NCBI RefSeq assembly: GCF_001625195.1
Contig: NC_054390.1
Span: forward strand, 5,491,222-5,555,221
Reading direction: 5' to 3'
Length of the DNA stretch: 64,000 nucleotides
Origin: Drechmeria coniospora
Taxonomy: Eukaryota > Ascomycota > Sordariomycetes > Hypocreales > Ophiocordycipitaceae
The notes beneath the pieces were generated by a model. That model saw only the letters and a list, made by a program, of their open reading frames with translations, ran no database searches and had not been told where the DNA came from. Below are positions 23,201-34,257 of this stretch, one piece after another; the first letter of the stretch is position 1; each line of letters starts with the position of its first letter. The position numbers and the translations under genes are program-made.

Positions 23201-24361
23201 GAGCTCATCATGGGCATTGGTTGAGCCATGACGGCCGCCAGTACGTGTTCCTTTCGCTTGCATGCACACTCTAGTTGCATGTGCAGTATATAGCGGTCAG
23301 CAGGAGTGCTCGCATGTATCGTAGGCCTGTCATGTTCTGGCTTGTTGGTTTGGTTGGCCGGATATCTCGATTGGCTGCTTGGCTAGTTGCTTGGCCGCTC
23401 GGTCAATGGGAGGGTTGCATTCACCACCACACTCGGAACGCGGCCCTTCCGCTGCGCCGAGGTCAGTCGTCGTTCTGGACGCATGTCTCAGGAGACAAGT
23501 CTGCCTTGTGCGGGTTCCAAGCGGTCATGACGGTACTACAGTAATGAAGCGATACATTAACACCGCAGCACGCCTTGAAAGCCAGTTCGAGACGGAGTTC
23601 GTCCTACCGCGGGGGATGTTATGCCGTTGTCCGGACAGGTTCCGGGCCGTGCCCCACGCCGTGCAAATGCTCCGCCTCGCAGGGCTGCCGCAACAACCGG
23701 GTCTGGTGGCTTTGCCGCATTCGTCATTCATCGAGCCGACCACACACAGCCGGCGCCCGGTACTTGATACTAGGCATTGGTCAATGCCGAGCTACCTTCA
23801 CCTTGGCCGATATTGACTTTACACTTGGCTCCTTTCTGCGAAATATTAGTATTCGAATTGTTCCTGAGAGCGCCGGTACCATCCCACACTACAACCGTCG
23901 GACACCCCGTACCTTGCCCAACCTTTGCCATCCATCCCATCACGCCAGAGGTGGCAACACTTGTGACCACATCATCCTCGTCGACTTTCTTCTCTCTCCT
24001 TCATCTCTCCCGTTCGATTGCACGCGGATACCCAGCTGCGTGCTCCTCATGCACATACACATCGCGTCGTCATTGGCACCTTCTTGACGCATTCATCGCC
24101 TGCTTGCCGACGACCGCATCTCATCTTCGATTCCACCCCCGATGTCGGCGGGACCGCGCCTTGATCGAGGCTCGCAGTAGTGCATCGAACAAAGGCACAC
24201 GACGGCAACGAAAGGCTTCGTTGCCAGGTCGGGCGCTCGTACGGACGCGTGCTCGTTCGAATGCAAGTACGCAGCGAGCGTGTGCGGCGCAGATACCAGA
24301 CATCTTTACTCGTCCGAGCCAGACGACGAGCAGGGATCCGAGCCCAACCGGGGGGCAGGTG
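23201..24361. other. Intergenic and possible 5' leader of the IQ-protein gene
   Basis: No separate gene is supported. The reading frame of the IQ protein remains open upstream to 23777, but that part lacks domain features and its composition is unlike the rest, so it is more likely leader or intron sequence. Confidence 0.45.
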
Positions 24362-26170
24362 ATGCTGAAAATGCCAACCCTGGCAGCCACTAGCCACCCC
24401 GCTACCGCATACCCAACGATCCCCCGCCAGAGGCAGGACGGGACGACAAATACGAGCGCGGCTACAAGAAGCCAGCCGAGGACGTCGTCGATTGACGACG
24501 ACAGCCTCAGCAGCTGCGTCCTCGTCGAGAGCGTACCCAAGACGAGAGAATACATGGATTCCCTCGTTCCTCCGGACCGTGACCGGTTCGAGCACATCGC
24601 CCAGGTGCAGGCGGGCAAGGAGGAGGAAGCGAAACGAAGGGCCAAGGAACGACGTCGCAGCAAGTCACGATCCATCTCCTCGCTCGGCCACAGCGGTCTC
24701 GTCGAGGCCAAGGACGAGCGCGCCGATGCCGCGAGGGTCATCCAGAAGACCTTTCGCGGGTACCGCGCCCGCCGGGAGATGGACGGCTTCAGCCTCGACG
24801 CCAGCACCCGCTGGGTGACGGCGATTCGGGAAGCCCAGTTTCGGCAGTCGACGAAACCCCGCGTCAGGGTCGGCGGAGAGGAGGCTGGCGGCCTGTATCA
24901 TCCGGCTCTCGACGACCCCGTCGACACACGGCCGTCGACGGCGAGGACGAACTGGCGAAAGGCGAGCCTCGTGGCTCTGCGCGCCGGCCACGACGACGCC
25001 GACTCCGACTCCGACGCCGACTCCGACTCCGACCTCGACGGCATGTCCCCCGACGAGAGGGCCGCCTTCAGACGGAAGCGCGAAAAGGCCAAGGCCGAGC
25101 GCCGACGGGCGGCTCGCACCATGGGCCTGCAGTACTTCCTCGAGATGGTCGACTCCAAGCATCGGTATGGCAGCAACTTGCGCATGTACCACGAGGAGTG
25201 GAAGAAGTCCGAGACCAAGGAGAACTTCTTCTACTGGCTCGACTACGGCGAGGGCGCCGGCATCGAGCTCGACACCTGCCCGAGGGACCGGCTCGCGAGG
25301 GAGCAGGTCCGGTACCTGTCGCGGGAGGAGCGCCAGTACTACCTCGCCACCGTCGACGGCGACGGCCGCCTCTGCTGGGCAAGGACCGGCGCCCGCATCG
25401 ACACGACGGAGGAGTACAGGGACAGCATCCACGGCATCGTCCCCGTCGACGACCCGACCCCGTCCTTCACCAGCTCCCAGCAGCCGCAGCGGCCGCACCC
25501 GACCGACGACGGCGGCGCCACCGACACGAGCTCCGAATCGTCGACCGAGTCGAGGCGGGAGGCCGACCGTGCGGCCAAGTACGCCGCGCCCGAGTTTGAC
25601 GAGTCCCACGGCCTCCGAAAGGTCACCCACATCTCGGCATCGACCATCTTCAACAAGCTCCTGCGCAAGACGGTGCGCAAGAACACGTGGATCTTCGTCG
25701 CCGACACCTCCTTCCGCCTCTACGTCGGCATCAAGGACTCGGGCGCCTTCCAGCACTCCTCGTTCCTCCAGGGCAGCCGCATCTCCGCCGCCGGCCTCGT
25801 CAAGATCAAGAACGGCCGTCTGACGTCGCTGTCTCCCCTGAGCGGTCACTATCGGCCCCCGGCCTCCAACTTCCGCGCCTTTGTGCGAAACCTGAAGGAG
25901 GAAGGTGCCGACACGAGCCACGTGTCCATCTCGAAGTCGTATGTCGTGCTCGTCGGCCTCGAGACGTACGTCAAGACGCGCCGCAAGAGCAAGGACATCG
26001 TCGACAAGCTCATTCGCCGCCGGGACAAGATGATTGCTCCCGAAGAAGTGAAGAAGCAGGACGAGAAGAACGAGAGCGGAAGCGCGGAAAGGGGGGGGGG
26101 GGGGCTCTCGATAAGGAAAGGCGGGAGGAGGAATCTGCGAGAGCCGACATGGGCACTGGGGATAAGTTGA
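24362..26170 (+). CDS. IQ-motif protein of unknown role, frame broken near the 3' end by a G tract
   Basis: The start is taken at 24362 (MLKMPTL); the frame is open further upstream, so the true N-terminus is uncertain. Read as given, the protein has 602 residues. One IQ calmodulin-binding motif is clear at about 123-139 (ARVIQKTFRGYRARRE). An Asp/Ser run (DSDSDADSDSDLDG, about 213-226) is followed by a conserved-looking region: TMGLQYFLEMVDSKHRYGSN, EEWKKSETKENFFYWLDYGEG, a lysine/arginine-rich ITHIS-like block and RLYVGIKDSGAFQHSSFLQGSR. At 26091-26104 there are 14 consecutive G. After it the open frame runs only 22 codons, while the next frame encodes a charged helical end (LDKERREEESARADMGT...) reaching a stop at 26241. 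I think the real protein ends at 26241. No enzyme domain is visible. Confidence 0.8.
   Translation: MLKMPTLAATSHPATAYPTIPRQRQDGTTNTSAATRSQPRTSSIDDDSLSSCVLVESVPKTREYMDSLVPPDRDRFEHIAQVQAGKEEEAKRRAKERRRSKSRSISSLGHSGLVEAKDERADAARVIQKTFRGYRARREMDGFSLDASTRWVTAIREAQFRQSTKPRVRVGGEEAGGLYHPALDDPVDTRPSTARTNWRKASLVALRAGHDDADSDSDADSDSDLDGMSPDERAAFRRKREKAKAERRRAARTMGLQYFLEMVDSKHRYGSNLRMYHEEWKKSETKENFFYWLDYGEGAGIELDTCPRDRLAREQVRYLSREERQYYLATVDGDGRLCWARTGARIDTTEEYRDSIHGIVPVDDPTPSFTSSQQPQRPHPTDDGGATDTSSESSTESRREADRAAKYAAPEFDESHGLRKVTHISASTIFNKLLRKTVRKNTWIFVADTSFRLYVGIKDSGAFQHSSFLQGSRISAAGLVKIKNGRLTSLSPLSGHYRPPASNFRAFVRNLKEEGADTSHVSISKSYVVLVGLETYVKTRRKSKDIVDKLIRRRDKMIAPEEVKKQDEKNESGSAERGGGGLSIRKGGRRNLREPTWALGIS
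26091..26104. repeat. Homopolymer of 14 G inside the IQ-protein gene
   Basis: Fourteen G residues in a row interrupt the coding frame; one base more or two fewer would connect the upstream frame to the longer downstream frame ending at 26241. Confidence 0.9.
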
Positions 26171-26241
26171 CGGAAAAGCTGATGGCAATACCATCCCACA
26201 TTAAGACCGAGACCCAAGCGGAAAAGTCGACCGTCGCCTAA

Positions 26242-27074
26242 TGCATGCGCTGGTCAAGCTTGCAGCCGACGGGACTTTCACCACGACGGCATATCGAACA
26301 GAATATTTTATCGCATACTGCTGCGAATAGAAGGAACATTTTGAGCCGTGTGAACCCTTTTCTCTCCCCGAATTGATTGTCGATGGCATCGAACACGAAC
26401 GGTCGGGTGCAGGGTAGGAAGTGGATGATGGCCTTGCCTTTGCATCCCTCATGCCATGTATGCTTACTTGTGCTTTTAGTGCATGCAATTACTTAAGTAA
26501 GTGGAAGTGCTTGAGCTCTCCACTGTCAGTAGGGTAGGGAGTAACCGCAATTCAAGGATGAAGTAATTACGGAGTACGGAGTACGGAGTCATGCGAATAC
26601 TTACTTACATGCTGCAAACTTACGAAGTAGGTACTCGTACTTGTCCAAGCACTTGCACAATTAGTGCAGGTGTGGTACACTAGTGCAGAGTTCGCAGTGC
26701 TGTACTCCCTACGGAGTAAGTAGTACATGGTATTCGTTCAGTGCTGATGCCCGCTGCGTAGGTAGAGCTTGGTGCCTCGTTAGGTGGCAACGATAGTAGC
26801 TTGCCAGCACATGCTGCCACTGCCAGACAGCACTGCCGGAGCTTAAGGTAGTAGAACCGACGACCGACGGCCAGATGGGGGTCCCTCACTGCCGCCTGCA
26901 GGCAACCCGCATGCGCCACTAAAACACGGCAGAAGCATTCGGCGCTCAGCAAACGGGCCACGGTCGACCGTTCGAACTTTTTTATTTCCAACAACTCATC
27001 AACCATCGACCCCCAAACGCGTCGTCCTACTTGCGGGAGCGACAAGACCATGCCAGGCCCCTACACCATCGCCA
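26242..27074. other. Intergenic with GTAC-type repeat patch
   Basis: No gene is seen. A patch at about 26460-26740 carries GTAC words and an exact TACGGAG x3 tandem. The rest is ordinary sequence leading to the SAS4 promoter. Confidence 0.55.
26568..26588. repeat. TACGGAG x3 tandem
   Basis: Three exact head-to-tail copies of the heptamer TACGGAG, the same unit that makes up the dispersed 11-mer. Confidence 0.9.
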
Positions 27075-28719
27075 ATGGCCTCCGTCACCCGCTCCACACG
27101 GCGAGCTGAAGGCCTGCACCAGCCTCATCGAGGTCTTCCCGTCGGCGGCCCCCTCACGCGCTCTGGTCTCGCCACGCCCACACTGTACCGCAGCGACGGC
27201 CTCCAGAAGCGGGCTATCGAGTCGGTAGACGTTGAAATCGACGCATTCAAGGCCAAGAGGACGCGCATCGCCGTCGAGATATTGCCCAAGGCCCACCCCG
27301 ACGACGGCGTTCGGTTCAAGGTCCCTCCGTCACTACGGCAGCAGCAGCAACAGCGGCAGCAACTGCAGCCTCACCAGCACCAGCACCAGCAGCTGCCACA
27401 GCAGCAACGGACAAACACCATCAGGCCGTCATCACGGCGACAGCCCATTCCCACCACCACCCTCACCGAAGCCGACACGAACCTCACAAAGCACCAGACC
27501 AAGGTCATCAAAGGCATCAAGCACGAACTTGATCAACTGCAGCCGCAAACTGTCGAGATTAAGTACCACGACCGCAAGCTTCGCTCGCGAGAAGCGACTC
27601 GATTCAAGAGTGAGCTGTCGGCCTACTTCCCCGACTACGACGAGGTCATCGGCAATGACCCCAAGGAACAACGTACGTGCGCAGCGGCTTCGCACCGCCG
27701 ACTCGCCCTTGCTCCGCGTCCGTGCTAATTCGACTGCAGACCTTTTGAACGTCGAGACGCCCATCGTCATCGTCGACACGAACCCTCGCGGAGCTGCGAA
27801 ACTCCTCCTCCACCACCACCAACCAAGCCAAAGCCTCGGCTTTCCCGTCCGAGGATACGGTGACCTCCTCTACACCGATGTCTTGGATGCCCAGCGGATC
27901 GATTTTGGCTTCCTCGAGACGCAGCAGAATAGCAAAAACGTTCAAGACCCGCTGCCGGACAGCCTGTTTCAACCCATCCACAGACGAGCCCAACGACTCG
28001 AGCGATCCATACGGAATTCGGAAAAGGGGCGCGCACAACATGAAAAAGATCAGATTGTCAGGCTGCTGGAAGGCCTGCAGGGTCACGACTGGCTGAGAAT
28101 CATGGGCGTCAGCGGCATTACGGAGACGAAGAAGAAGACCTTTGAGCCGGCTCGTGCCTACTTCACCAAGGGATGCCAGGCGATACTGGACAAGTTTAAA
28201 AGCTGGAACCTGGAAGAGAAGAAGCGGAAGCAGAAGAGAGGACGAGCGGTAGCGGAGCAGGAGCAAGCCGCCGAGGAGCAAGGCATGACCGAGCAGTACC
28301 AAGAAAACGGGGTCGAGGACGAGGCCGAGGACGGCCGAGACCGGGAGGGATCCGTCGATTCATCCACGTCCCAGGACGACGCGAGCGAAGCATCCTCACC
28401 GGCCAAGCAGCTTCGACAAGAGGCCATGGCTAGGTCCCGCATGGCCGCTTCGAAGAGGCCGCGAGCGTCCACGCGGCCGACGCCTCCGAGACCGTCGGAA
28501 CCGCCGCGCGAGTTCAAGTCATTCTTTCGAAAGAGGCACGAGCGGGAGGCCGCACTCAACCGGAACCGCCGCACGGGTCGAAAGGTCCTCGCATGGGGTT
28601 TGCCACTGCCCGAGTTCGACGAGGCCGACTACGTCCTCGCATCGAGATACCGAGATGAGGAGACGCTCAACGTACGGGCGAGGAAGAAGCGAAGGGACAA
28701 GCGTGGTACCCGTTCCTGA
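27075..28719 (+). CDS. SAS4: Sas4-domain protein, subunit of a histone acetyltransferase complex
   Basis: Two exons (27075-27672, 27740-28719) give 525 residues. In yeast, Sas4 joins Sas2 and Sas5 in a nuclear complex that acetylates histone H4 lysine 16 and limits silencing. The Sas4 domain is at about residues 270-340: LPDSLFQPIHRRAQRLERS, EKGRAQHEKDQIVRLLEGLQ, GHDWLRIMGVSGITETKKK. Upstream is a Gln/His-rich stretch (about 87-115) and a conserved block around DRKLRSREATRFKSELSAYFP. The C-terminal half is charged and disordered, ending in a basic segment (RARKKRRDKRGTRS). The 67-base intron is supported because KEQ and HLLNVETP join in frame. The exact acetyltransferase partner in this fungus is an inference. 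Confidence 0.9.
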
Positions 28720-29751
28720 TTGCATGTATGTGTAGTGGCTTGATGGGCTGATGACGTACACACTCGCGTCCGCTGCCCTTTCTTGCCTTCCTTGCCTTTC
28801 CTTTCCTTTCTTTGACTTTAAATTTTTGGCCTGTATCTGTACGAGAAAATGCTTCCAAGGCCATCGGTTGCGCTGGCGCGGCGTTGTTGGGCATCATCTC
28901 CTCTACTTAGGGCGCTTCTTGATGGATGCTGGAATTGGTAGGCACCCTTAGCATAGCTTGCCGGACTGGTCGTCATGGACCTGATGTAATTAGCGCATCG
29001 AACCGATGCAACGCGAAATCCAACCTTTCAAATCCAACCGTTGTCTGAAACCTCTACTCCGTTGAGCTGCACGAAATGCGAAATAGAGTGGGTGAGTCAC
29101 GCGTTCGCGTCTTTCCTTCGCAACCAGCCATGTATTACACACCATCTAACTCTTCGGGTGGCTGCTAACTGTGGCGCTGCCCAGGGTGACAAAATAGATT
29201 GCAACGCTCCCAGCTGTATTTCGGTGGTCGGCTGCCATTATTTCTCTCCACCCGCGGCTCCACCTAAAGCTTTCTCGTTCTCACAGCTGGTCCGTGCTCC
29301 TTCAGCATCGCTCCTCGCAGAGGCACGAACAATCCGCCGTTGGTCCGAACCGGACCACGTTATCTCCAACACTCAACGCAACCTTTGAGCGATCGATCAG
29401 CATTCTCGTGCAGGCTGTCGGATGGTGGCGTGCCGCCTTCTTGACCAAAAAATCCAAGCCTGTTCAGTATTGCCAAATCGCCGACCTCGCCAACCGTATC
29501 CAGCCGCAACCACCCAACACCTTGCTCGAGGATGCCCTGGATTGTTGGACGTGCACGAACGACGTAGGAGGCGCTCGCGCAGTGCAGGAAACAGCTCATC
29601 GATGCGAGTCGCAAGGTGACCCAAGTGCGAGAAGTGAGCTCGTCCGAGCCGCAGAATCTTCCACCCATCAGCTCCATCGTCCCTCCATCGTCGCCGCCTG
29701 GGTCGTGCCCTTGCTCGTCGCACCCGCCGAGGGTGAAGCGCACCCGCCGCC
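28720..29751. other. Intergenic, promoter of TAF2
   Basis: A pyrimidine-rich run (CCTTGCCTTTCC and neighbours, about 28780-28815) follows the SAS4 stop. Open frames of about 115 and 176 codons (29041-29388, 29294-29824) have no domain and overlap the TAF2 start in another frame; I do not call them genes. Confidence 0.5.
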
Positions 29752-32700
29752 ATGTCGCTGGAGGAAGATGCTGCCGCTTCCCCGCATCCATTGCTCGACG
29801 GGGACGACGGCCTGCCCCCGATAGAGGACAGACCGGTGTTCGAGTACTTTGTCGTCAAGCAGGAGGTGAACCTCGAGATCAACTTTCGCGACCGACGCAT
29901 CGATGGCACCACCGACATTTACCTCGTCACCTTCAGCGAAAGGGTCGAGGAGATTTTCATCGACGCCGCCCACTGCGAAATCGACACGGAAAACGTCACC
30001 CTGACCGAGATACGCGAGGCACACGGCGAGCAGATCGAGGGGCAGAGGCGAAAGGCGCTGGCCGAGTACGCCGACCCGTACAAGAAGCTGGCCCACCCCG
30101 GCGGCTGGAACTGGAGGGCCGAACACCACGACCTGCGCCGCATCCGCGCTCGAAGCGTCTTTCACAACCGCAAGACCGATGTACCTGCCGACAACAGAGA
30201 GCTCGAGGGTTGCACGCCCGTTTACGCATCCCTCAAGCTCTCGCTGCGAGGAAAGGGCGAGCAGGATCGGCCCAGGTTGATTCTGAGAAAGTCATCCTTG
30301 GCCTTGGACCCCGCGGACAGGGCGCACAAGCAATACAAGATCACCGTGCCGTTTCGCAACCAAGACCCTCGCGATGGCTTGCACTTTGTCGGCGTTGACC
30401 TCCTCGACAATCGCTTCACCCACATGTACACCCGCCACACTCTTCAACCTGGCACGGCCTCTTGCATTTTTCCTTGCATCGACGACCACGGCGCCCGATG
30501 CGACTGGAGAATCTCCATCAAGCACCCGAGGACACTCGGCGACGCCCTCCAACAGGCACTGGCGACGCAGAAGGAGTCGAATCCCTCCGCCGGCTCCCGC
30601 GGAACGCAAGCCGATGGCCAGGACAAGATCATGAAGCTGGCGGAAGAGGACAAGCTGAGGGAGATGACCGTCGTCTGCTCGGGCTTTCTCATGGAGGAGA
30701 TTGCCGATCCCGCCGACGACCGCAAGAAGATCATGATATTTGAGCCCGAGAAGAAGGTCTCGGTCCAGAAGCTTGGCTTCGCCGTCGGTCCCTTTGAGCA
30801 CATTGACCTCTCCTCCGAGTTTCGGACCGAGGAAGATGAGGTCAAGCTGGGCATGAGCGCCCTCAAGGTACACGCCTACTGCCTCCCCCATCGAGCCGAC
30901 TGGGTGCGAAACACGGCGGCAGCGTTGACCATGGCGGCCGACTTCTTGACCTACACGTTTGCCAAGTACCCCTTTGGGAACTTCAAACTCTGCTTCCTCG
31001 ACGACATGATCGACGACGCCGTTCCCCTACACTCTTTGGCCTTTATCAGCAACCGACTGCTGTATCCGGAAGACATCATCGATACGGAGGTCGATGTCAC
31101 GAGAAAGATCGTCTTCACCTTGACCTATCAGTGGATTGGAATTAACATGATACCCAACACGCGCAACGACCTTTGGCTGGTTCTCGGAGTTGCCCATTAC
31201 ATGACGGAGCTGTTCATGAAGAAGATTTGCGGCAACAACGAGCACAGGTTTCGGATAAAGACCTTGTCGGACAAGCTCGTCCAGCTCGACCTCGACCGTC
31301 CCTCGCTCTGGGACCTCGGTCCCGTTCTCCACCTCAGCGAGGCCGAGATGCAGTTCATGGCACTCAAGGCCTCCGTCGTCTTCTTCATACTTGACAAGCG
31401 AATGATCAAGGCGTCGGGAGGCCACGGCTTGACTCGAATCCTGCAAAAGTTCCTCACCAAAGCCCAGATCGAGAGCAGCGATCGATCCACTATCCTCGAT
31501 ACGGAGAAATTCAGAGCCACGTGCGAGAAGGGATCGAGGTACCGGCTGGAGACGTTCTGGAACCAGTGGGTCTACGGTTCAGGTTGTCCGAGGTTCGACG
31601 TCAAGGCCAAGTTCAACAAGAAGCGACTCTGCGTCGAGCTCACCCTGAACCAAATCCAGTACCAGGCCGGCAAGAGGCAGGAGATCGAAAAGGAGGACTT
31701 TCTACGGGTAATCAAGGAGCGGCGGGCCGGCGCCAAGCTCGGCGACGTCCAGCCCCTGTTCACCGGTCCCATGACAATTCGGATCCACGAGGCCGACGGG
31801 ACACCGTACGAGCATATTCTCGAGATCCGCGAGGACGCCACCCGGTCGACCAAGTTCGAGATACCCTACAACACCAAGTACAAGCGACTGAAGCGGACGA
31901 GACGGCTGAAGGAAAAGCACGTCGGTCCCAACGCGGAGGTGGCGGAGAACGCGGACGATGCCCTGCTCTACTGCCTCGGTGACGTGCTTCAGACGGCCGA
32001 TGAACTCAAGACGTGGGAGTTGATAGAATGGGATCCCGAGACGGAGCGTAAGATGGACTTGGAGTCTTACGAATGGATCCGAATCGACGCCGACTTCGAG
32101 TGGGCCTGCGACCTGAAGAGGACGCTAGAACCGTACATGTACGTCTCCCAGCTCCAGCAAGATAGGGACGTTGTTGCGCAGCAGGATGCGATGCTGTACC
32201 TTGCCAACGGCCCGCTCCACCCGATCGCCTCCGGATTCCTCGTCCGAACGCTCGTCGACCGCCGCTACTTCCACGGCATCCGGGTCATGGCCGCCCAGGC
32301 GCTACCCAGGCAGGCCAACATCAAGGACATTCCGATGCTGGGCCTGCGGCAGCTGATGAGGGCCTTTCGCGAATCGTTCTGCTTCGATCCGACCAACCAG
32401 CCGAGGCCCAACGATTTCGATGACAAGCAGCAGTACACCGTTCGGATTGCCATCATCAAGGCCATCGCCGAAGTGCGCGACCACACCTACCGATGTCCTC
32501 TTGAGGCTCGCCGTTTCATCCTCGACCAGCTGCTATTCAATAACAACGAGCTGAATCCGTATTCGGACCATTTCTACATCGCTCATCTGGTCGAGGTCCT
32601 CGCCACATCTCTCGTGCCTTCGAAGCAGGATGACTGGTTCACGCGACAGAACAAAGCGCCGAGCGAGGAGGAACGCCAATTTCTGGAGGAAGCCCTGGAG

Positions 32701-34257
32701 CAGATCGAGCGCGTTCTGCGACGAGACGAGTGGACCAACTCGTACCAGAATATCTGGACCATCGCCGGATTAGACGCCAAGCAGCGGCTCATGAAGGCGG
32801 AGGTCATCCCGACGCAGTACGTAGACTTTGGTCAGTATCTCCTCGACGGCACCCGCGACCTCGTTCGCATCAAGGCCTTCGAGGCCCTCATCGACCTTGG
32901 CGCCATGATGGACCCGACCTTCTTCACCTTTTTCCTCTTCTCCCTGACGACGGACCGATCGCCTTTTGTGCGCGCCAAGCTCATCCAGGCCATGTCGCGC
33001 GGCCTTGCGGCGATCGCCTTCGGGGAGCACACCAAGGCTGTTAAGGACGAGCCTGCCCCCGACGAAGCGGATCCTCTCCTCGTGCAGGATAGCACGCAAG
33101 AGATTGAGGCGCGGAAGGAAATGTTCGCGCGGAGGGAAAACCTCGACGCAGCGCTCAAGGCACTGCGGCGAGAGATGGAGGAGAGCTACGCGGGCGATGA
33201 GCGGCACTACAGCACGGCCATGCGCAAGGCGCTGGATTACCCATCTCTCGGTCGCGAGGAGCTCGAAAGCCTTCTCGATCTCGCCTCGATGATGTTTGAG
33301 GAGGCAAGGAGCTGGGTGCTGACCGTCAATCTGCCCAAGGGCTGGAAGGTGGAGCGGCCCGCCCAGAAGCTGGCCGATCGAGTATGCGCCCCGGACGTCC
33401 CATTGGCAAGCAACCTGGCTAACGCTCGACAGCTGATTGTCAGTTTCAAGTCCTACTACAAGACCAGCCCGAAAAGCTCCATCGCAACGCCTCCGATCGT
33501 CCCAGAAGCGAAGAAGCCTGCGCCGCTTCAACGAACGTCCTCGATCAAGATCAGCACCAAACCTGCCGCTCATGTCACCCCGCAGCGGCCGATCGCTTCG
33601 GCTCCGAGCAGCGTCGACACCATTGTTGCCCATCTCATCCCCGCCAAGCTGCAGCAATTCAACAGAGCTCCCGGGGGCGGTGCTCATCACACGGATCTGC
33701 CGTCCAGCTCATCGGCAAAGAGAGCGCGTGTGGGCAAGGAAGACAGCGGCTCACCGGCACCAAAGCGACCGAAGACGGAGGCCCTGTCGTCGAGTCTCAA
33801 CGATGACAAGCCGTGGGTGACTCGGCGTATGGTCACGCTGAAGACGAAGAATCCCAAGCGGCTCGCCGTCATTCTCGGTCAAAGCCCTATCGCAACGCCC
33901 GCGGGCAGAACGGCGCTGCCTAGCAAACCTCCCGGGGAGCCTTCGCCAGGAGGTTCCAAGGACAGCATCGCGGCCAAGCCGGCGAGGAAGCCGCTTCCAA
34001 CTGGTGATGGCGGTCGAAAGCCTTTGCCAAACGGAAGCGTCAGCGCTACCGCCGCCGTATCGTCTCCTCTGGCCCATCAGCCACCCAAGCTGTCCATCGA
34101 TACCAAAGTACACCCGTCGCCGGCAGCCAAAGCTGCGAGCCCGGTCACTGGCACGCCCGCGAGCGCCCGTCCAAAGATCAAAATTGTGCGCAAACCAGTT
34201 TCCTTACCCCAACTTCCGCCGCCGCCGCGACCACCGCCACCACCACCGGAGTTTTAG
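29752..34257 (+). CDS. TAF2: Transcription initiation factor TFIID subunit 2
   Basis: TAF2 is the large TFIID subunit that contacts core-promoter DNA and is built on an M1 aminopeptidase fold. A single 4.5-kb exon encodes 1501 residues. The N-terminal part matches the family: YFVVKQEVNLEINFRDRRI (about 31-49), GLHFVGVDLLDNRFTHMYT, PGTASCIFPCIDDHGARCDW and RIHEADG-type segments, then FGNFKLCFLDDMIDD. Where an active peptidase carries the zinc motif HExxH, this protein has LGVAHYMTELFMKK, so it should have no peptidase activity, as known for TAF2. A helical-repeat region follows, with ILDQLLFNNNELNPYSDHFYIAHLVEVLAT. The last about 300 residues are Pro/Ser/Lys-rich and likely disordered, ending in a polyproline run. 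Lack of introns over 4.5 kb is notable beside the intron-rich Sin3 gene. Confidence 0.93.
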   Translation: MSLEEDAAASPHPLLDGDDGLPPIEDRPVFEYFVVKQEVNLEINFRDRRIDGTTDIYLVTFSERVEEIFIDAAHCEIDTENVTLTEIREAHGEQIEGQRRKALAEYADPYKKLAHPGGWNWRAEHHDLRRIRARSVFHNRKTDVPADNRELEGCTPVYASLKLSLRGKGEQDRPRLILRKSSLALDPADRAHKQYKITVPFRNQDPRDGLHFVGVDLLDNRFTHMYTRHTLQPGTASCIFPCIDDHGARCDWRISIKHPRTLGDALQQALATQKESNPSAGSRGTQADGQDKIMKLAEEDKLREMTVVCSGFLMEEIADPADDRKKIMIFEPEKKVSVQKLGFAVGPFEHIDLSSEFRTEEDEVKLGMSALKVHAYCLPHRADWVRNTAAALTMAADFLTYTFAKYPFGNFKLCFLDDMIDDAVPLHSLAFISNRLLYPEDIIDTEVDVTRKIVFTLTYQWIGINMIPNTRNDLWLVLGVAHYMTELFMKKICGNNEHRFRIKTLSDKLVQLDLDRPSLWDLGPVLHLSEAEMQFMALKASVVFFILDKRMIKASGGHGLTRILQKFLTKAQIESSDRSTILDTEKFRATCEKGSRYRLETFWNQWVYGSGCPRFDVKAKFNKKRLCVELTLNQIQYQAGKRQEIEKEDFLRVIKERRAGAKLGDVQPLFTGPMTIRIHEADGTPYEHILEIREDATRSTKFEIPYNTKYKRLKRTRRLKEKHVGPNAEVAENADDALLYCLGDVLQTADELKTWELIEWDPETERKMDLESYEWIRIDADFEWACDLKRTLEPYMYVSQLQQDRDVVAQQDAMLYLANGPLHPIASGFLVRTLVDRRYFHGIRVMAAQALPRQANIKDIPMLGLRQLMRAFRESFCFDPTNQPRPNDFDDKQQYTVRIAIIKAIAEVRDHTYRCPLEARRFILDQLLFNNNELNPYSDHFYIAHLVEVLATSLVPSKQDDWFTRQNKAPSEEERQFLEEALEQIERVLRRDEWTNSYQNIWTIAGLDAKQRLMKAEVIPTQYVDFGQYLLDGTRDLVRIKAFEALIDLGAMMDPTFFTFFLFSLTTDRSPFVRAKLIQAMSRGLAAIAFGEHTKAVKDEPAPDEADPLLVQDSTQEIEARKEMFARRENLDAALKALRREMEESYAGDERHYSTAMRKALDYPSLGREELESLLDLASMMFEEARSWVLTVNLPKGWKVERPAQKLADRVCAPDVPLASNLANARQLIVSFKSYYKTSPKSSIATPPIVPEAKKPAPLQRTSSIKISTKPAAHVTPQRPIASAPSSVDTIVAHLIPAKLQQFNRAPGGGAHHTDLPSSSSAKRARVGKEDSGSPAPKRPKTEALSSSLNDDKPWVTRRMVTLKTKNPKRLAVILGQSPIATPAGRTALPSKPPGEPSPGGSKDSIAAKPARKPLPTGDGGRKPLPNGSVSATAAVSSPLAHQPPKLSIDTKVHPSPAAKAASPVTGTPASARPKIKIVRKPVSLPQLPPPPRPPPPPPEF

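Noticed and set aside
24665..26194. Minus-strand open frame of 509 codons
   Set aside because: It is antisense to the IQ-protein gene, is repetitive in Val, Gly, Leu and Arg, and shows no domain.
31140..31240. Possible active M1 aminopeptidase in the TAF2 gene
   Set aside because: The zinc motif HExxH is absent at the corresponding place, and the overall length and flanking segments match TAF2.
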